Source: Candidatus Cryptobacteroides faecipullorum
Lineage (GTDB): Bacteria > Bacteroidota > Bacteroidia > Bacteroidales > UBA932
Direction: 5' to 3'
DNA: 64,000 nt
NCBI GenBank assembly: GCA_017694885.1
Contig: JADIMH010000022.1
Span: 1-64,000, forward strand
Shown: positions 34,888-42,498 of the stretch, one piece after another
Layout: each line of letters starts with the position of its first letter
How positions within the stretch are numbered: position 1 is the stretch's first letter
Translations under genes and position numbers: made by a program
Notes under the pieces: generated by a model
Databases searched by the model: none
What the model saw: the letters and a program-made list of their open reading frames with translations, nothing else
What the model was told of the DNA's origin: nothing

Positions 34888-35706
34888 CTATTTTGCAAGT
34901 ATGCTGACCAAAAGTGTTGCCACAGACACTAAGAGGGAGCCGGAAGATACCAGTATACTGGTGGTTCTCAGACCTTTGTCGTCTACAGTGGACTGGCGGG
35001 CCTTGACGGCGCTCGGCTCTACGTAGATGACGTCGTTCTGCTGCAGGTAATATGCAGGGGACTTGAAAAGGTCTACGGAGCAGAGGTCCATGTCATAGAA
35101 AGTCCTTTTCCCGTCGAGTTCGCGCATTACTGTCACATTTCCCCTCTTACCGAATATCGTAAGGTCTCCGGCAAGGCTTATGGCCTGAAGGACAGTAATC
35201 TTGTCGCCTTCCACAGTAAATGTACCCGGATGGTTGACCTCGCCGAGTACGGATACCTTGAAGTTCATGAACTCCACGGTGACCACCGCATCGTTAAGAA
35301 GACCTTTTTCCAAAAGACTGTCCTTGATCATCTCCGAGAGCTGCCATCTGGTCATGCCGCCTACCTGAAGCTGGCCCAGTACGGGGAAATCTATGTACCC
35401 GTCATTGTCCACCACATATCCCATCAGACGCTGCTGGCTTACATTCACGATTTCAGAACCTGCCTGATAGCTGATCACCGGAAGGTTGAACATAGGGACC
35501 AGTTCGGGATTCCTGCTCGACACCACGATCGAGATCATGTCCTTGGGCTGGATGACTATGCCGGTGTGCATGTCTATCTTTTCCGGATGGTTGTCCAAAC
35601 GGTTCTGGAAATAGGCGATATCCTTCACCTGGGCGCAGGAGACCGTCATGCCGACAGCCGCAAGAAGTATCAGCGCCTTTTTGATTTTTGATTTAAATAA
35701 ATCCAT
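34888..35706 (-). CDS. wza: Capsule export outer-membrane lipoprotein, Wza-like
   Basis: 272 aa. Signal peptide with lipobox VGMTVSC (cysteine about residue 24), polysaccharide-export domain (MDLFKS... then IVIQPKDMISIVVSSRNPE), an SLBB-type domain (VSVLGEVNHPGTFTVEGDKITVLQAI, in part GEVNHPGTF) and a C-terminal hydrophobic helix (LVSSGSLLVSVATLLVSIL) that would span the outer membrane, as in Wza. Shorter than E. coli Wza (379 aa), common in Bacteroidota. Pairs with Wzc, whose gene follows at 22 nt. Confidence 0.93.
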   Translation of the reverse strand: MDLFKSKIKKALILLAAVGMTVSCAQVKDIAYFQNRLDNHPEKIDMHTGIVIQPKDMISIVVSSRNPELVPMFNLPVISYQAGSEIVNVSQQRLMGYVVDNDGYIDFPVLGQLQVGGMTRWQLSEMIKDSLLEKGLLNDAVVTVEFMNFKVSVLGEVNHPGTFTVEGDKITVLQAISLAGDLTIFGKRGNVTVMRELDGKRTFYDMDLCSVDLFKSPAYYLQQNDVIYVEPSAVKARQSTVDDKGLRTTSILVSSGSLLVSVATLLVSILAK

Positions 35707-35734
35707 AATCAGCTCGTTATACTATTATTTATCA

Positions 35735-36292
35735 TTAATCGTTTTCAAGAATCTCGAGAGAGTCGGGGTTGACTGATGCCGTGGCGACGGAAAGTATTCC
35801 GCTCAGGCTCACCACCAGTTTCCTGTCTTTTGATTTTCCGCTTTTGACCAGGATGCCTTCCACTCCGTCCAGGGGACCGCCGTGGACCCTTACCTTCATC
35901 CCTTCGGTGAAGTTCCTGTCTCCTACGGGAAGGTAGTCCACGGTATCCCCGCCATCGTCCACCACACGCATGAAATCTTCCATGGCCTTGTCAGGAACGA
36001 TGATCGGGACAGCCTTACTGCCATTGCGGTCCATCATGTATTGGAGGAAAGTCACCCGCTCTTTGATTCGCTGAAGAGCTTCGCGGGCTGCATAGACGAA
36101 AATCAGATTATGCACGGCCGGAACCTGCATACGCCGGCGGCGGCCGTTTACGGTCCGCTCCCCTGTCCGCATCGGGATATAGCTCCTGATGCCGGCTTCT
36201 TTCAGCAGACTCTGCGCCTGCAGTTCCCTTCGGTAAGTGGCACGCATTGCATACCACTCTTCTGTCCGTGGTGCACTCAGTGTCTGTTCCAT
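35735..36292 (-). CDS. upxY: UpxY-type transcription antiterminator (NusG paralogue), first gene of capsule operon
   Basis: 185 aa. N-terminal NGN domain (EEWYAMRATYRRELQAQSLL, FVYAAREAL) and C-terminal KOW-like part (KVRVHGGPLDGVEGILVKSGKSKDRKLVV, in part GPLDGVEGILV). UpxY proteins bind RNA polymerase through the 5' leader of their own capsule operon and prevent early termination in the long transcript. Here it lies first, after a leader of about 140 nt with two hairpins. No UpxZ partner is seen in the window. 28 nt separate it from wza. Confidence 0.93.
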   Translation of the reverse strand: MEQTLSAPRTEEWYAMRATYRRELQAQSLLKEAGIRSYIPMRTGERTVNGRRRRMQVPAVHNLIFVYAAREALQRIKERVTFLQYMMDRNGSKAVPIIVPDKAMEDFMRVVDDGGDTVDYLPVGDRNFTEGMKVRVHGGPLDGVEGILVKSGKSKDRKLVVSLSGILSVATASVNPDSLEILEND

Positions 36293-36323
36293 TGGTCAGT
36301 CAGCTGCTGTCAGGGCATAGCTC

Positions 36324-36427
36324 TGGGGCTTTGGAGTAAGCATAAATCGCTGAGCCCCAAACACATATAACCTACACACATTTATCTCTACGCTCATGAT
36401 AATCTCTGTTACCCCGCAAGGGGACAG
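36324..36427 (-). promoter_or_regulatory. Capsule operon 5' leader with two hairpins
   Basis: Downstream of the promoter, the leader RNA has hairpin 1 CUGU-CCCC-UUGC-GGGG-ua-ACAG (36406-36427, close to the start of transcription) and hairpin 2 with a 7-bp stem tggggct/agcccca and 22-nt loop (36324-36359). Neither has a U run. Their position between promoter and upxY makes them candidates for the site read by UpxY or for attenuation. Confidence 0.55.
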
Positions 36428-36438
36428 TAATCACGGTA

Positions 36439-36469
36439 CAAAAATATTACTTTATCCTATAATAAACAA
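36439..36469 (-). promoter_or_regulatory. Capsule operon promoter
   Basis: Reverse strand TTG (36467-36469), exactly 20 bp, then TATTTTTG (36439-36446): a full match to the Bacteroidota sigma-ABfr consensus. Transcription would start near 36432 and read through upxY and the whole leftward locus. The poly-C/G run (36475-36483) begins 5 bp upstream of the -33 element. No flanking inverted repeats of the kind used for invertible Bacteroides capsule promoters were found. Confidence 0.75.
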
Positions 36470-36474
36470 ATAAT

Positions 36475-36483
36475 CCCCCCCCC
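36475..36483. repeat. Homopolymer C9 between divergent promoters
   Basis: Nine C on the plus strand (G on the capsule strand), lying 5 bp upstream of the -33 element of the capsule promoter and occupying the expected -33 position of the rightward DUF3467-kdsC-maf promoter. A change in length would change promoter geometry on one or both sides. Confidence 0.85.
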
Positions 36484-36503
36484 ATAAGATGATAAATTTT
36501 TCT

Positions 36504-36511
36504 TAATTTTG
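36504..36511 (+). promoter_or_regulatory. -7 element of DUF3467-kdsC-maf promoter
   Basis: TAATTTTG fits TAnnTTTG, about 27 nt upstream of the ATG at 36539. There is no TTG at the expected -33 site; the poly-C run (36475-36483) and ccata lie there instead. So this promoter is either weak or dependent on the tract or a factor. Confidence 0.6.
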
Positions 36512-36538
36512 CGAGGATTATCAAACAAAGGAAATATC

Positions 36539-36856
36539 ATGGCAAATGAAAAAGAACTGAGCATCGAGCTCAAACAGGAGGTAGCCAAAGGTTCATACTC
36601 GAACCTGGCCATCATAACCCATTCCCACAGTGAATTCATAATCGATTTTGCGTCTATGCTTCCAGGCCTTCCGAAACCGGAAGTAAGCAACAGGATCATA
36701 ATGACTCCCGAGCATGCCAAAAGACTGTTCATAGCCCTTCAGGACAATATCAGCAAGTACGAGTCGCAGAACGGCCCTATCACTTTCGGCGAGAGTCCGA
36801 AGGCCACTTTCCCTATGGGCGGGTTCGGAAGCAACGGCGGCAACACCAAGTCCTGA
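36539..36856 (+). CDS. DUF3467 domain protein
   Basis: 105 aa from MANEKELSIELKQ (ATG at 36539 with AAAGGAA upstream); the track start at 36509 lies inside the promoter. The family core SNLAIITHSHSEFIIDFASMLPG and ARVI/RIIMTPEHAKRLFIALQDNI matches DUF3467, a small cytoplasmic protein widespread in Bacteroidota with no established function. It is first in an apparent operon with kdsC (23-nt gap) and maf, divergent from the capsule operon and sharing its regulatory region. Confidence 0.9.
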   Translation: MANEKELSIELKQEVAKGSYSNLAIITHSHSEFIIDFASMLPGLPKPEVSNRIIMTPEHAKRLFIALQDNISKYESQNGPITFGESPKATFPMGGFGSNGGNTKS

Positions 36857-36879
36857 GATGATCCTCCCAATTAATCGAT

Positions 36880-37422
36880 ATGCCGAACAATAATTTAGAT
36901 ACCGCCATTGCGGCCATCCGTGCCTTTGCATTCGATGTAGACGGAGTCCTCACTGACGGAGGGATTTTCGCCAACCTCGACGGCGAACTCTTCCGCACGT
37001 TCGATTCCAAAGACGGCTTCGCCCTCAGAATGGCTTCAATGCACGGATATCATATCGCCATCATTACGGGAGGCCGTTCGGAAAGCATCCGCAAAAGGTT
37101 CGTTACCTGCGGAGTGAAGCCGGAAGACGTGTATTTGGGATCCAGAGACAAGATAGCCGACTTCAACGACTTCTGTTCCAGACATTCGCTCCTGCCCCAT
37201 CAGGTGATGTATTTCGGGGATGATCTCCCTGATATCCCGGTAATGCAGGCATGCGGTATCGGAGTCTGCCCTTCGGATGCGGTAGCCGATGTAAAAGCCA
37301 TTGCCGATTACATATCGCCTTGCCCCGGGGGCAAAGGATGCTGCAGGTCTTCCATAGAAATGGTGATGAAATGCCATGGGAGCTGGTCGCTCGATGTATC
37401 GGAATATAAAAAGAAGTTTTAA
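36880..37422 (+). CDS. kdsC: KdsC-type HAD phosphatase (KDO-8-phosphate phosphatase)
   Basis: 180 aa, family length. FDVDGVLTDGGIF (HAD motif I with DxDGxxTDG typical of KdsC), IITGGRSESI (motif II), and YFGDDLPDIPVM (motif IV). Hydrolyses KDO-8-P to KDO in lipopolysaccharide core synthesis, as a tetramer in the cytoplasm. The C-terminal GGKGCCRSSIEMVM is compatible with the family lid. Directly abuts maf (ATG at 37423). The related Neu5Ac-9-P phosphatase activity is a less likely alternative. Confidence 0.93.
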   Translation: MPNNNLDTAIAAIRAFAFDVDGVLTDGGIFANLDGELFRTFDSKDGFALRMASMHGYHIAIITGGRSESIRKRFVTCGVKPEDVYLGSRDKIADFNDFCSRHSLLPHQVMYFGDDLPDIPVMQACGIGVCPSDAVADVKAIADYISPCPGGKGCCRSSIEMVMKCHGSWSLDVSEYKKKF

Positions 37423-37998
37423 ATGACACTTGCCGAAAAGAAAATCATCCTCGGAAGCGCTTCCCCCCGCAGAAAGGAAATTCTGGAAGGGATGGGACTG
37501 GAATTCGAGGTGGATACAGAAAACTCTTTTAAAGAAGAATACGGCCCCGACACTCCGCACGAACAGATTCCCGTGCTGATGTCCCGGGGGAAGTCGCACG
37601 GATTCCACCGTCCGCTGGAAAATGGTGAAATACTTATAACTTCAGACACTATGGTGCTTTGCAGAGGGCAGGTACTTGGAAAGCCGAAAGACAGGGAGGA
37701 TGCAGTCAGGATGCTGCGCCTTCTTTCAGGACACGTGCACAGGGTAATCACTGCGGTGACTCTGCGTGACTGCAATCGGGAAGTCACTTTCAGCGACACT
37801 TCGTATGTTCATTTCAAAGATCTGTCGGACAGCGAAATAGACTACTATACAGACACCTTCCGCCCCTATGACAAGGCAGGCGCCTATGCCATCCAGGAAT
37901 GGATAGGGTATGTAGGAATCACCAAGATCGACGGCTCCTATTACACTATAATGGGGCTTCCTGCGCACCGGGTGTATGAAGAGCTTCTGAAGTTCTGA
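37423..37998 (+). CDS. maf: Maf-like nucleoside triphosphate pyrophosphatase
   Basis: 191 aa. Starts with LGSASPRRKEILEGMG, the Maf signature, then ITSDTMVLCRGQVLGKP, LSGHVHRVITAV and GAYAIQEWIGYVG. Hydrolyses non-canonical or dTTP/UTP-type nucleotides to monophosphates. Its ATG follows kdsC's stop with no gap. The last 53 nt overlap convergently with the end of the alpha/beta-hydrolase gene on the other strand, so the two transcripts are antisense at their ends. Confidence 0.94.
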   Translation: MTLAEKKIILGSASPRRKEILEGMGLEFEVDTENSFKEEYGPDTPHEQIPVLMSRGKSHGFHRPLENGEILITSDTMVLCRGQVLGKPKDREDAVRMLRLLSGHVHRVITAVTLRDCNREVTFSDTSYVHFKDLSDSEIDYYTDTFRPYDKAGAYAIQEWIGYVGITKIDGSYYTIMGLPAHRVYEELLKF

Positions 37999-38662
37999 CA
38001 GGGACGAGCCCCAGAGTTGAGATGATTTTCGGGACAAGCATGGAAAGGACGAATTCTTCTTCCATAAAATGCGTCCCGTCATAGACGGCGTAGCTGTCGC
38101 CGAAATACTTTCGGTATGTCCTCAGACTGACTATCCCGCTGCGCCTGTAGTGGTCGCGGGTACCGAAAAATGCGTAAAAGCTGTCCTTGCTTCCGTTCAA
38201 AGGGGAATTGGCAAGGGCGGCTTTTCTCAGTGCAGGATATTTTCTTAAGGTATTGAAAGTAAAATGCAGTTTCTGCCTGTCCCCTTCCTTGGGCCTGTAG
38301 ATCCGGTCGAAAAGCCATGTGACTCCCGGGATCAGAGCCAGCGGAGCCAAATAGCCCAAATACAGCGGTGCATTGAGGGAGGGGGAAACCAGGACATGAG
38401 GCAGCCCTTTGATCCTTATTGCGTTGAGAGAACCGAGAGACTCCCCCGCTATCAGGTCAGGACGCAGTTCTTCTATCCATGACTCTATCTGGGTCCATGC
38501 TTTCCGGGGGTCGAAACTGTATGTCCTTACGACCACATCGATCCAGAACGGGCACTCCGGTGGCAGTGCACTGTTAATGTTCTCCCTGAGTATCGACGGA
38601 ATCCGGCTGTCACCTCCGCCGCCCATTCCATGTATGTATAAAACGGTAAGTTTTCCCTGCAT
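37946..38662 (-). CDS. Alpha/beta-hydrolase family protein
   Basis: 238 aa if started at MQGKLTVLYIHGMGGGGDS (ATG 38662), which places the oxyanion-hole HGMGGG near the start; the track start at 38773 would run through the pepC promoter. The nucleophile elbow is GESLGSLNA (serine about residue 81), an aspartate-like FFGTRDHYRR and a histidine in GTHFMEEE complete a plausible triad. Cytoplasmic. Substrate unknown; similar small hydrolases act as esterases. Its 3' end overlaps maf by 53 nt. Confidence 0.8.
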   Translation of the reverse strand: MQGKLTVLYIHGMGGGGDSRIPSILRENINSALPPECPFWIDVVVRTYSFDPRKAWTQIESWIEELRPDLIAGESLGSLNAIRIKGLPHVLVSPSLNAPLYLGYLAPLALIPGVTWLFDRIYRPKEGDRQKLHFTFNTLRKYPALRKAALANSPLNGSKDSFYAFFGTRDHYRRSGIVSLRTYRKYFGDSYAVYDGTHFMEEEFVLSMLVPKIISTLGLVPVRTSEALHTPGAQEAPL

Positions 38663-38706
38663 GAGATGAAAAATTTCGGCCAATATAATGAATTCAGTCC
38701 TGATTT

Positions 38707-38739
38707 TTGCTGAAAGATACATATAAATCACTATATTTG
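38707..38739 (+). promoter_or_regulatory. Promoter of the C1 peptidase gene
   Basis: TTG (38707-38709), 22 bp, TATATTTG (38732-38739), about 50 nt upstream of the ATG at 38791. Good -7 match, spacing slightly long. Confidence 0.6.
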
Positions 38740-38790
38740 TATGTTTTGCGTGAAAATTGATAAAACGAAACATAATTAATTATTAAAGAC

Positions 38791-39987
38791 ATGAATTCGA
38801 ACAAGTTTCTACTTGCAGCTGCCATAGCATTGGCACTGCCTGCCGTACAGGCACTTGCACAGGAAAAGGCTGAAGAGAAAAAAGCCCCTGAGTATGTTTT
38901 CACGACAGTAAAGGAAAATCCCATCTCATCCATCAAGAACCAGTACCGTTCCGGCACATGCTGGAGCTATTCCGGCATCGGGTTCATCGAGTCCGAGATC
39001 ATGAGGATCAAAGGCTACAAGGATGTGGACCTCTCAGAGATGTTCATCGTGCGCAATTCCTATCATGACCGCGCGGAAAAATATGTACGCCTCGACGGCG
39101 ACCTCAGATTCGGTCCCGGAAGTTCATGCGAGGACGTTCTTACGGTCATCAAGGAGTACGGTATTGTTCCGGACAGCGTATATTCAGGCATGAACTACGG
39201 TACGGAGCTTCCTGAGCAGTCCGAACTGGATGCAGTGCTTGCAGCATATGTGAAGGCAGTCGCCTCAAACCCTAACAGGACGCTTACCACTGCATGGCTC
39301 AACGGGTTCGACGGCATTCTGGATGCCTATCTCGGAGAGGTTCCCCAGACTTTCGAGGTAAACGGCACTAAATATACTCCGGAATCCTACAGGGATTACC
39401 TCGGCATCGTACCTGACGATTATGTATCGATCACATCCTATACGCATCATCCGTACTACAGCCAGTTCGTCCTGGAAATCGGAGACAACTGGAGATGGGA
39501 TACTTCATACAACGTCCCTCTCGATGAAATGATGGAGATCATCTACAATGCCATTGAGAACGGCTATACCATCGCCTGGGGCAGCGATGTCAGCGAGAAA
39601 GGTTTCACCCGCGAAGGCCTGGGCGTAGTAAAAGAGGCCCCTAAGAAAGCCGCAGGCTCAGACCAGGAGCGCTGGGTAGGAAAGTCCGAGGAGAAAGCCG
39701 AGGAAGAAGTCGACGAGACTATGGAGCCTGAGATTACGGCCGAGATGAGACAGGACGGCTATGACCGCAAGACCACTACCGATGATCACGGGATGCAGAT
39801 TTTCGGACTTGCAAAAGACCAGAGCGGCAAACCGTTCTTCATGGTGAAGAATTCGTGGGGAGTTACCGGAGACTATGACGGGATATGGTATGTTTCAGAC
39901 AATTTCGTAAGATACAAGACCATGAATTTCCTCGTGCACAAGGATGCCCTTCCTAAGGATATCAAAAAGAAACTCGGTATAAAGTAG
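38791..39987 (+). CDS. Exported C1-family cysteine peptidase (bleomycin hydrolase/PepC type)
   Basis: 398 aa. Signal peptide at 1-24 (FLLAAAIALALPAVQALAQ). Catalytic cysteine in RSGTCWSYSG (about 54), histidine in DDHGMQIFG (about 333) and asparagine in MVKNSWG (about 352): the papain-like triad in PepC order. Shorter than the usual 440-470 aa cytosolic bleomycin hydrolase and secreted, as in Bacteroidota. Contains a charged insertion (KSEEKAEEEVDETMEPE, about 300-317). Likely an aminopeptidase acting on peptides in the periplasm. Own promoter; pssA follows at 22 nt. Confidence 0.92.
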   Translation: MNSNKFLLAAAIALALPAVQALAQEKAEEKKAPEYVFTTVKENPISSIKNQYRSGTCWSYSGIGFIESEIMRIKGYKDVDLSEMFIVRNSYHDRAEKYVRLDGDLRFGPGSSCEDVLTVIKEYGIVPDSVYSGMNYGTELPEQSELDAVLAAYVKAVASNPNRTLTTAWLNGFDGILDAYLGEVPQTFEVNGTKYTPESYRDYLGIVPDDYVSITSYTHHPYYSQFVLEIGDNWRWDTSYNVPLDEMMEIIYNAIENGYTIAWGSDVSEKGFTREGLGVVKEAPKKAAGSDQERWVGKSEEKAEEEVDETMEPEITAEMRQDGYDRKTTTDDHGMQIFGLAKDQSGKPFFMVKNSWGVTGDYDGIWYVSDNFVRYKTMNFLVHKDALPKDIKKKLGIK

Positions 39988-40009
39988 TTCGGTATACCGG
40001 GCGACGGAC

Positions 40010-40741
40010 ATGAATATAATCATAAAGAATATTCCGAATACAATAACTTCACTGAATCTGCTGAGTGGAGTCGCAGGGATAGTCTGCGCGTTTTCAGACA
40101 GGCTTGATGTTTCCTTTATCCTGATGCTTGCCGCCGCCGTCTTTGACTTTTTCGACGGTTTCGCAGCCAGGGCTTTAGGGGCATATTCCCCTATGGGAAA
40201 GGAACTCGATTCCCTGGCGGATTCAGTAAGTTTCGGCCTTCTGCCGGCTTTCATGCTGCACAGGCTGATGATATTTCTGACAGGAGCCGCGACCATATGG
40301 TGTTATATACCGTTGGTCGTCGCTCTTTTTTCTGTTCTGAGGCTTGCCAAATTCAACACCGATGAACGGCAGACCGAAAATTTCATCGGACTCGCCACTC
40401 CGGCCAGTGCCATGATCTGCGGTTCGCTGACATACTATCTGCTGCACCAGACGGACAGTATTCTGATTCCTCTGGCGCAGGGACATGTATTCATACCTGT
40501 AGTGTGTATAATACTGTCTGCACTGATGGTCAGCGAAATACCGATGTTCTCGATGAAATTCAAAAAAGGCATAAGCAAGGATTCCCCTTTATACAGGCAA
40601 AGGGTATCCTTCGCAGGAACAGTCGTGGTAGCGACCATTCTGGTTCTGACCTTGGGACTGAACTGGTCGATGATTGTCCTGCTGTCATTCGTGGCCTATA
40701 TCGTGATGAACCTGCTTTCCAGACCGCTGTTCGGGAAATAG
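40010..40741 (+). CDS. pssA: CDP-diacylglycerol-serine O-phosphatidyltransferase
   Basis: 243 aa, integral membrane protein with about 7 segments. The CDP-alcohol phosphotransferase motif D-x2-DG-x2-AR-x8-G-x3-D-x3-D is complete (DFFDGFAAR...GKELDSLAD, about 45-70). PssA type II makes phosphatidylserine, precursor of phosphatidylethanolamine, at the inner membrane. Start MNIIIKNIPNTITSLNLLSG is typical of PssA. Convergent with the arginine-deiminase-like gene, with an 11-nt gap. Confidence 0.93.
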   Translation: MNIIIKNIPNTITSLNLLSGVAGIVCAFSDRLDVSFILMLAAAVFDFFDGFAARALGAYSPMGKELDSLADSVSFGLLPAFMLHRLMIFLTGAATIWCYIPLVVALFSVLRLAKFNTDERQTENFIGLATPASAMICGSLTYYLLHQTDSILIPLAQGHVFIPVVCIILSALMVSEIPMFSMKFKKGISKDSPLYRQRVSFAGTVVVATILVLTLGLNWSMIVLLSFVAYIVMNLLSRPLFGK

Positions 40742-40752
40742 GACAGGGCGCA

Positions 40753-42021
40753 TCACCATTTGACTTCGCGTCGGGAAAGAGGCATGGTCATACAGCGGGC
40801 ACCGCCTCCTCCGCGCGGAAGTTCGGATCCGGCTACAGTCACGGCGTACCGGCCGTCTCCGTCGACATGAACTTTTCCTGAAATCACGTCATCTGCCGAT
40901 ACTACACTGAAACCGGCTCTGTCGAGTTCTTCAAGCGTATGTATGTTACGGGCGTAGGTAATGACCTTCCCCGGAGCAAACGCAAAACAGTTGGCCCCGC
41001 TGTGCCACTGTTCCCTTTCCTGATCCCATTCGTCGGGCCCCCCGCAGACTACCGGCTCGAGATCCATGCCGAGCCGCCTGAGCACCGTAAGGATATCCGG
41101 TGCAGAAGTAATTTTTGAGACTTTCCCGTCGCTGATGGTTATGTGTACTGTCTGGTATTGGTTGTCTCCGAGGATAAGAGGCTCGAAAATCATGCATTTG
41201 TCCCTGTCAAGGAAAGTAAAGACCATATCCAGGTGTATGAACGATTCCGGCTCTGAAGGAAGCTGCTGGACTATGACGTGGTATCTTCCCTTGTCATGTT
41301 CCCTGCGGAAACGTTCGATCATGAAGTCTATCCCCTGCGAACTGGTCCTGCAGCCGTTGCCGAGCAGGAGTATATCCTCCCGGGCTACGATGATATCTCC
41401 GCCTTCCATCATTATCGGTGAATTCTGTGGCTGAAAATCATTGGCATCCACTACCCTACAGTCGAATACCCCGCTGGATCGGCAGATGGCGTCCATTATG
41501 TAGGATTCCCGCATCCTCACCTTGTTGGCCATGCGGCAGACAAGCGCACTGCCGCCGATAGTCACGGCTGCATCCCTGGTGAAATAGAAGTTGTAAAGAG
41601 GATAGAGCGCGTAATATTCGTTTTTGAGAAAAGCGGTCAGGGTATCGATCCTGGCCGGAAGACCTTCTATGAGGACTTTTGCAAGCGTCCGTGAAGGCAT
41701 ATCGAGCAGAAGCCCATAATAGTCCGTAGCATCTTCGCTTACACAGATACGCTGAAGAAGGCCTGTACGTGATTCGGGGTTGTCGAGGACCCTTACCAGC
41801 AGGTCATCCATTATGTATACGTCCGCCACTTTGGACAGGACTCCCTGAAGCTGCCTGTATTCTTCCCGAGCTATGGAAAGGTTGAGTATATCGCTGTAAA
41901 GGGCCCTCTGGACGTTTCTCGGAGTCATATTTTCCACTTCCGCTCCGGGCGGATGGAGAAGCACGGCGTCGAGCCGGCCTATCTCGGAACTGACGTTGAT
42001 CTTTATTCTGTTTTCTGTCAT
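40753..42021 (-). CDS. arcA: Arginine deiminase family protein
   Basis: 422 aa from MTENRIKINVSSEIG (ATG at 42021), close to the usual 405-420; the track start at 42066 is upstream of a likely -7 element. VLLHPPGAEVENMTP at the start, FYFTRDAAVTIG, MEGGDIIV, SFIHLDMVFTFLD and the C-terminal cysteine in GGGARCMTMPL are the amidinotransferase-family catalytic parts. Hydrolyses arginine to citrulline and ammonia. No arcB/arcC neighbours, so it may serve pH or nitrogen balance rather than a full pathway. Confidence 0.92.
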   Translation of the reverse strand: MTENRIKINVSSEIGRLDAVLLHPPGAEVENMTPRNVQRALYSDILNLSIAREEYRQLQGVLSKVADVYIMDDLLVRVLDNPESRTGLLQRICVSEDATDYYGLLLDMPSRTLAKVLIEGLPARIDTLTAFLKNEYYALYPLYNFYFTRDAAVTIGGSALVCRMANKVRMRESYIMDAICRSSGVFDCRVVDANDFQPQNSPIMMEGGDIIVAREDILLLGNGCRTSSQGIDFMIERFRREHDKGRYHVIVQQLPSEPESFIHLDMVFTFLDRDKCMIFEPLILGDNQYQTVHITISDGKVSKITSAPDILTVLRRLGMDLEPVVCGGPDEWDQEREQWHSGANCFAFAPGKVITYARNIHTLEELDRAGFSVVSADDVISGKVHVDGDGRYAVTVAGSELPRGGGGARCMTMPLSRREVKW

Positions 42022-42044
42022 AGAGTTATTGATGGTACTTCTGA

Positions 42045-42052
42045 CAAAATTA
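42045..42052 (-). promoter_or_regulatory. -7 element upstream of arginine deiminase gene
   Basis: Reverse-strand TAATTTTG about 24 nt upstream of the ATG at 42021, fitting TAnnTTTG. No TTG is found at the right distance for -33, so the promoter is plausible but partial. Confidence 0.4.
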
Positions 42053-42135
42053 AGAATTTTCCTCACATTAACGCATCCTACCTCTCCGATGATAAAATAT
42101 AATTGTTAAATTAGGCGCCGAAAACATGTTGTCCA

Positions 42136-42465
42136 ATGAAAATACTTGAAAAATACAGTACGATGGACGGTACGGAAGTCTGGGAAACGATCGTGGCTTA
42201 CGTAAAGGCCCATGACTCCTTTACCTCGGTTACCGGCATCAGGTACAGCGCCACTTTTGTCGGCAGCTGCATTTTCGTCAAGGGAGGCAAGCCGGGAACC
42301 AAGAGGGCGGACGAGGGAGAATATCTTACCGGCAAGGATTTCATTGCTGCTTTTGATAAAGTGAAGAATTTTCCGGAAATCAATACTTCGGTAGTGAAGC
42401 CTTACATAAAACGCCAGCAGACTCCATTCGTGGGACTGCTCCACTGTGCCGGCATACTGCTGTAA
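42136..42465 (+). CDS. Small hypothetical protein
   Basis: 109 aa, no signal peptide or membrane helix, not recognised. It starts MKILEKYSTMDGTEVWETIV and has YSATFVGSCIFVKGGKPGTK (in part) in the middle and a C-terminal FVGLLHCAGILL. Codon use fits the neighbouring core genes. A separate gene follows 33 nt later on the same strand; the two may be cotranscribed. No function proposed. Confidence 0.65.
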   Translation: MKILEKYSTMDGTEVWETIVAYVKAHDSFTSVTGIRYSATFVGSCIFVKGGKPGTKRADEGEYLTGKDFIAAFDKVKNFPEINTSVVKPYIKRQQTPFVGLLHCAGILL

Positions 42466-42498
42466 AGTTTTGATTTTCATACATAAATCCATATCGGC

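Noticed and set aside
36293-36540. Invertible capsule promoter as in Bacteroides
   Set aside because: No pair of long inverted repeats flanks the promoter, and no invertase gene is seen in the window.
38663-38773. Longer N-terminus of the alpha/beta-hydrolase (start at 38773)
   Set aside because: The extra 37 residues would overlap the pepC promoter and lack family similarity; the ATG at 38662 places HGMGGG normally.
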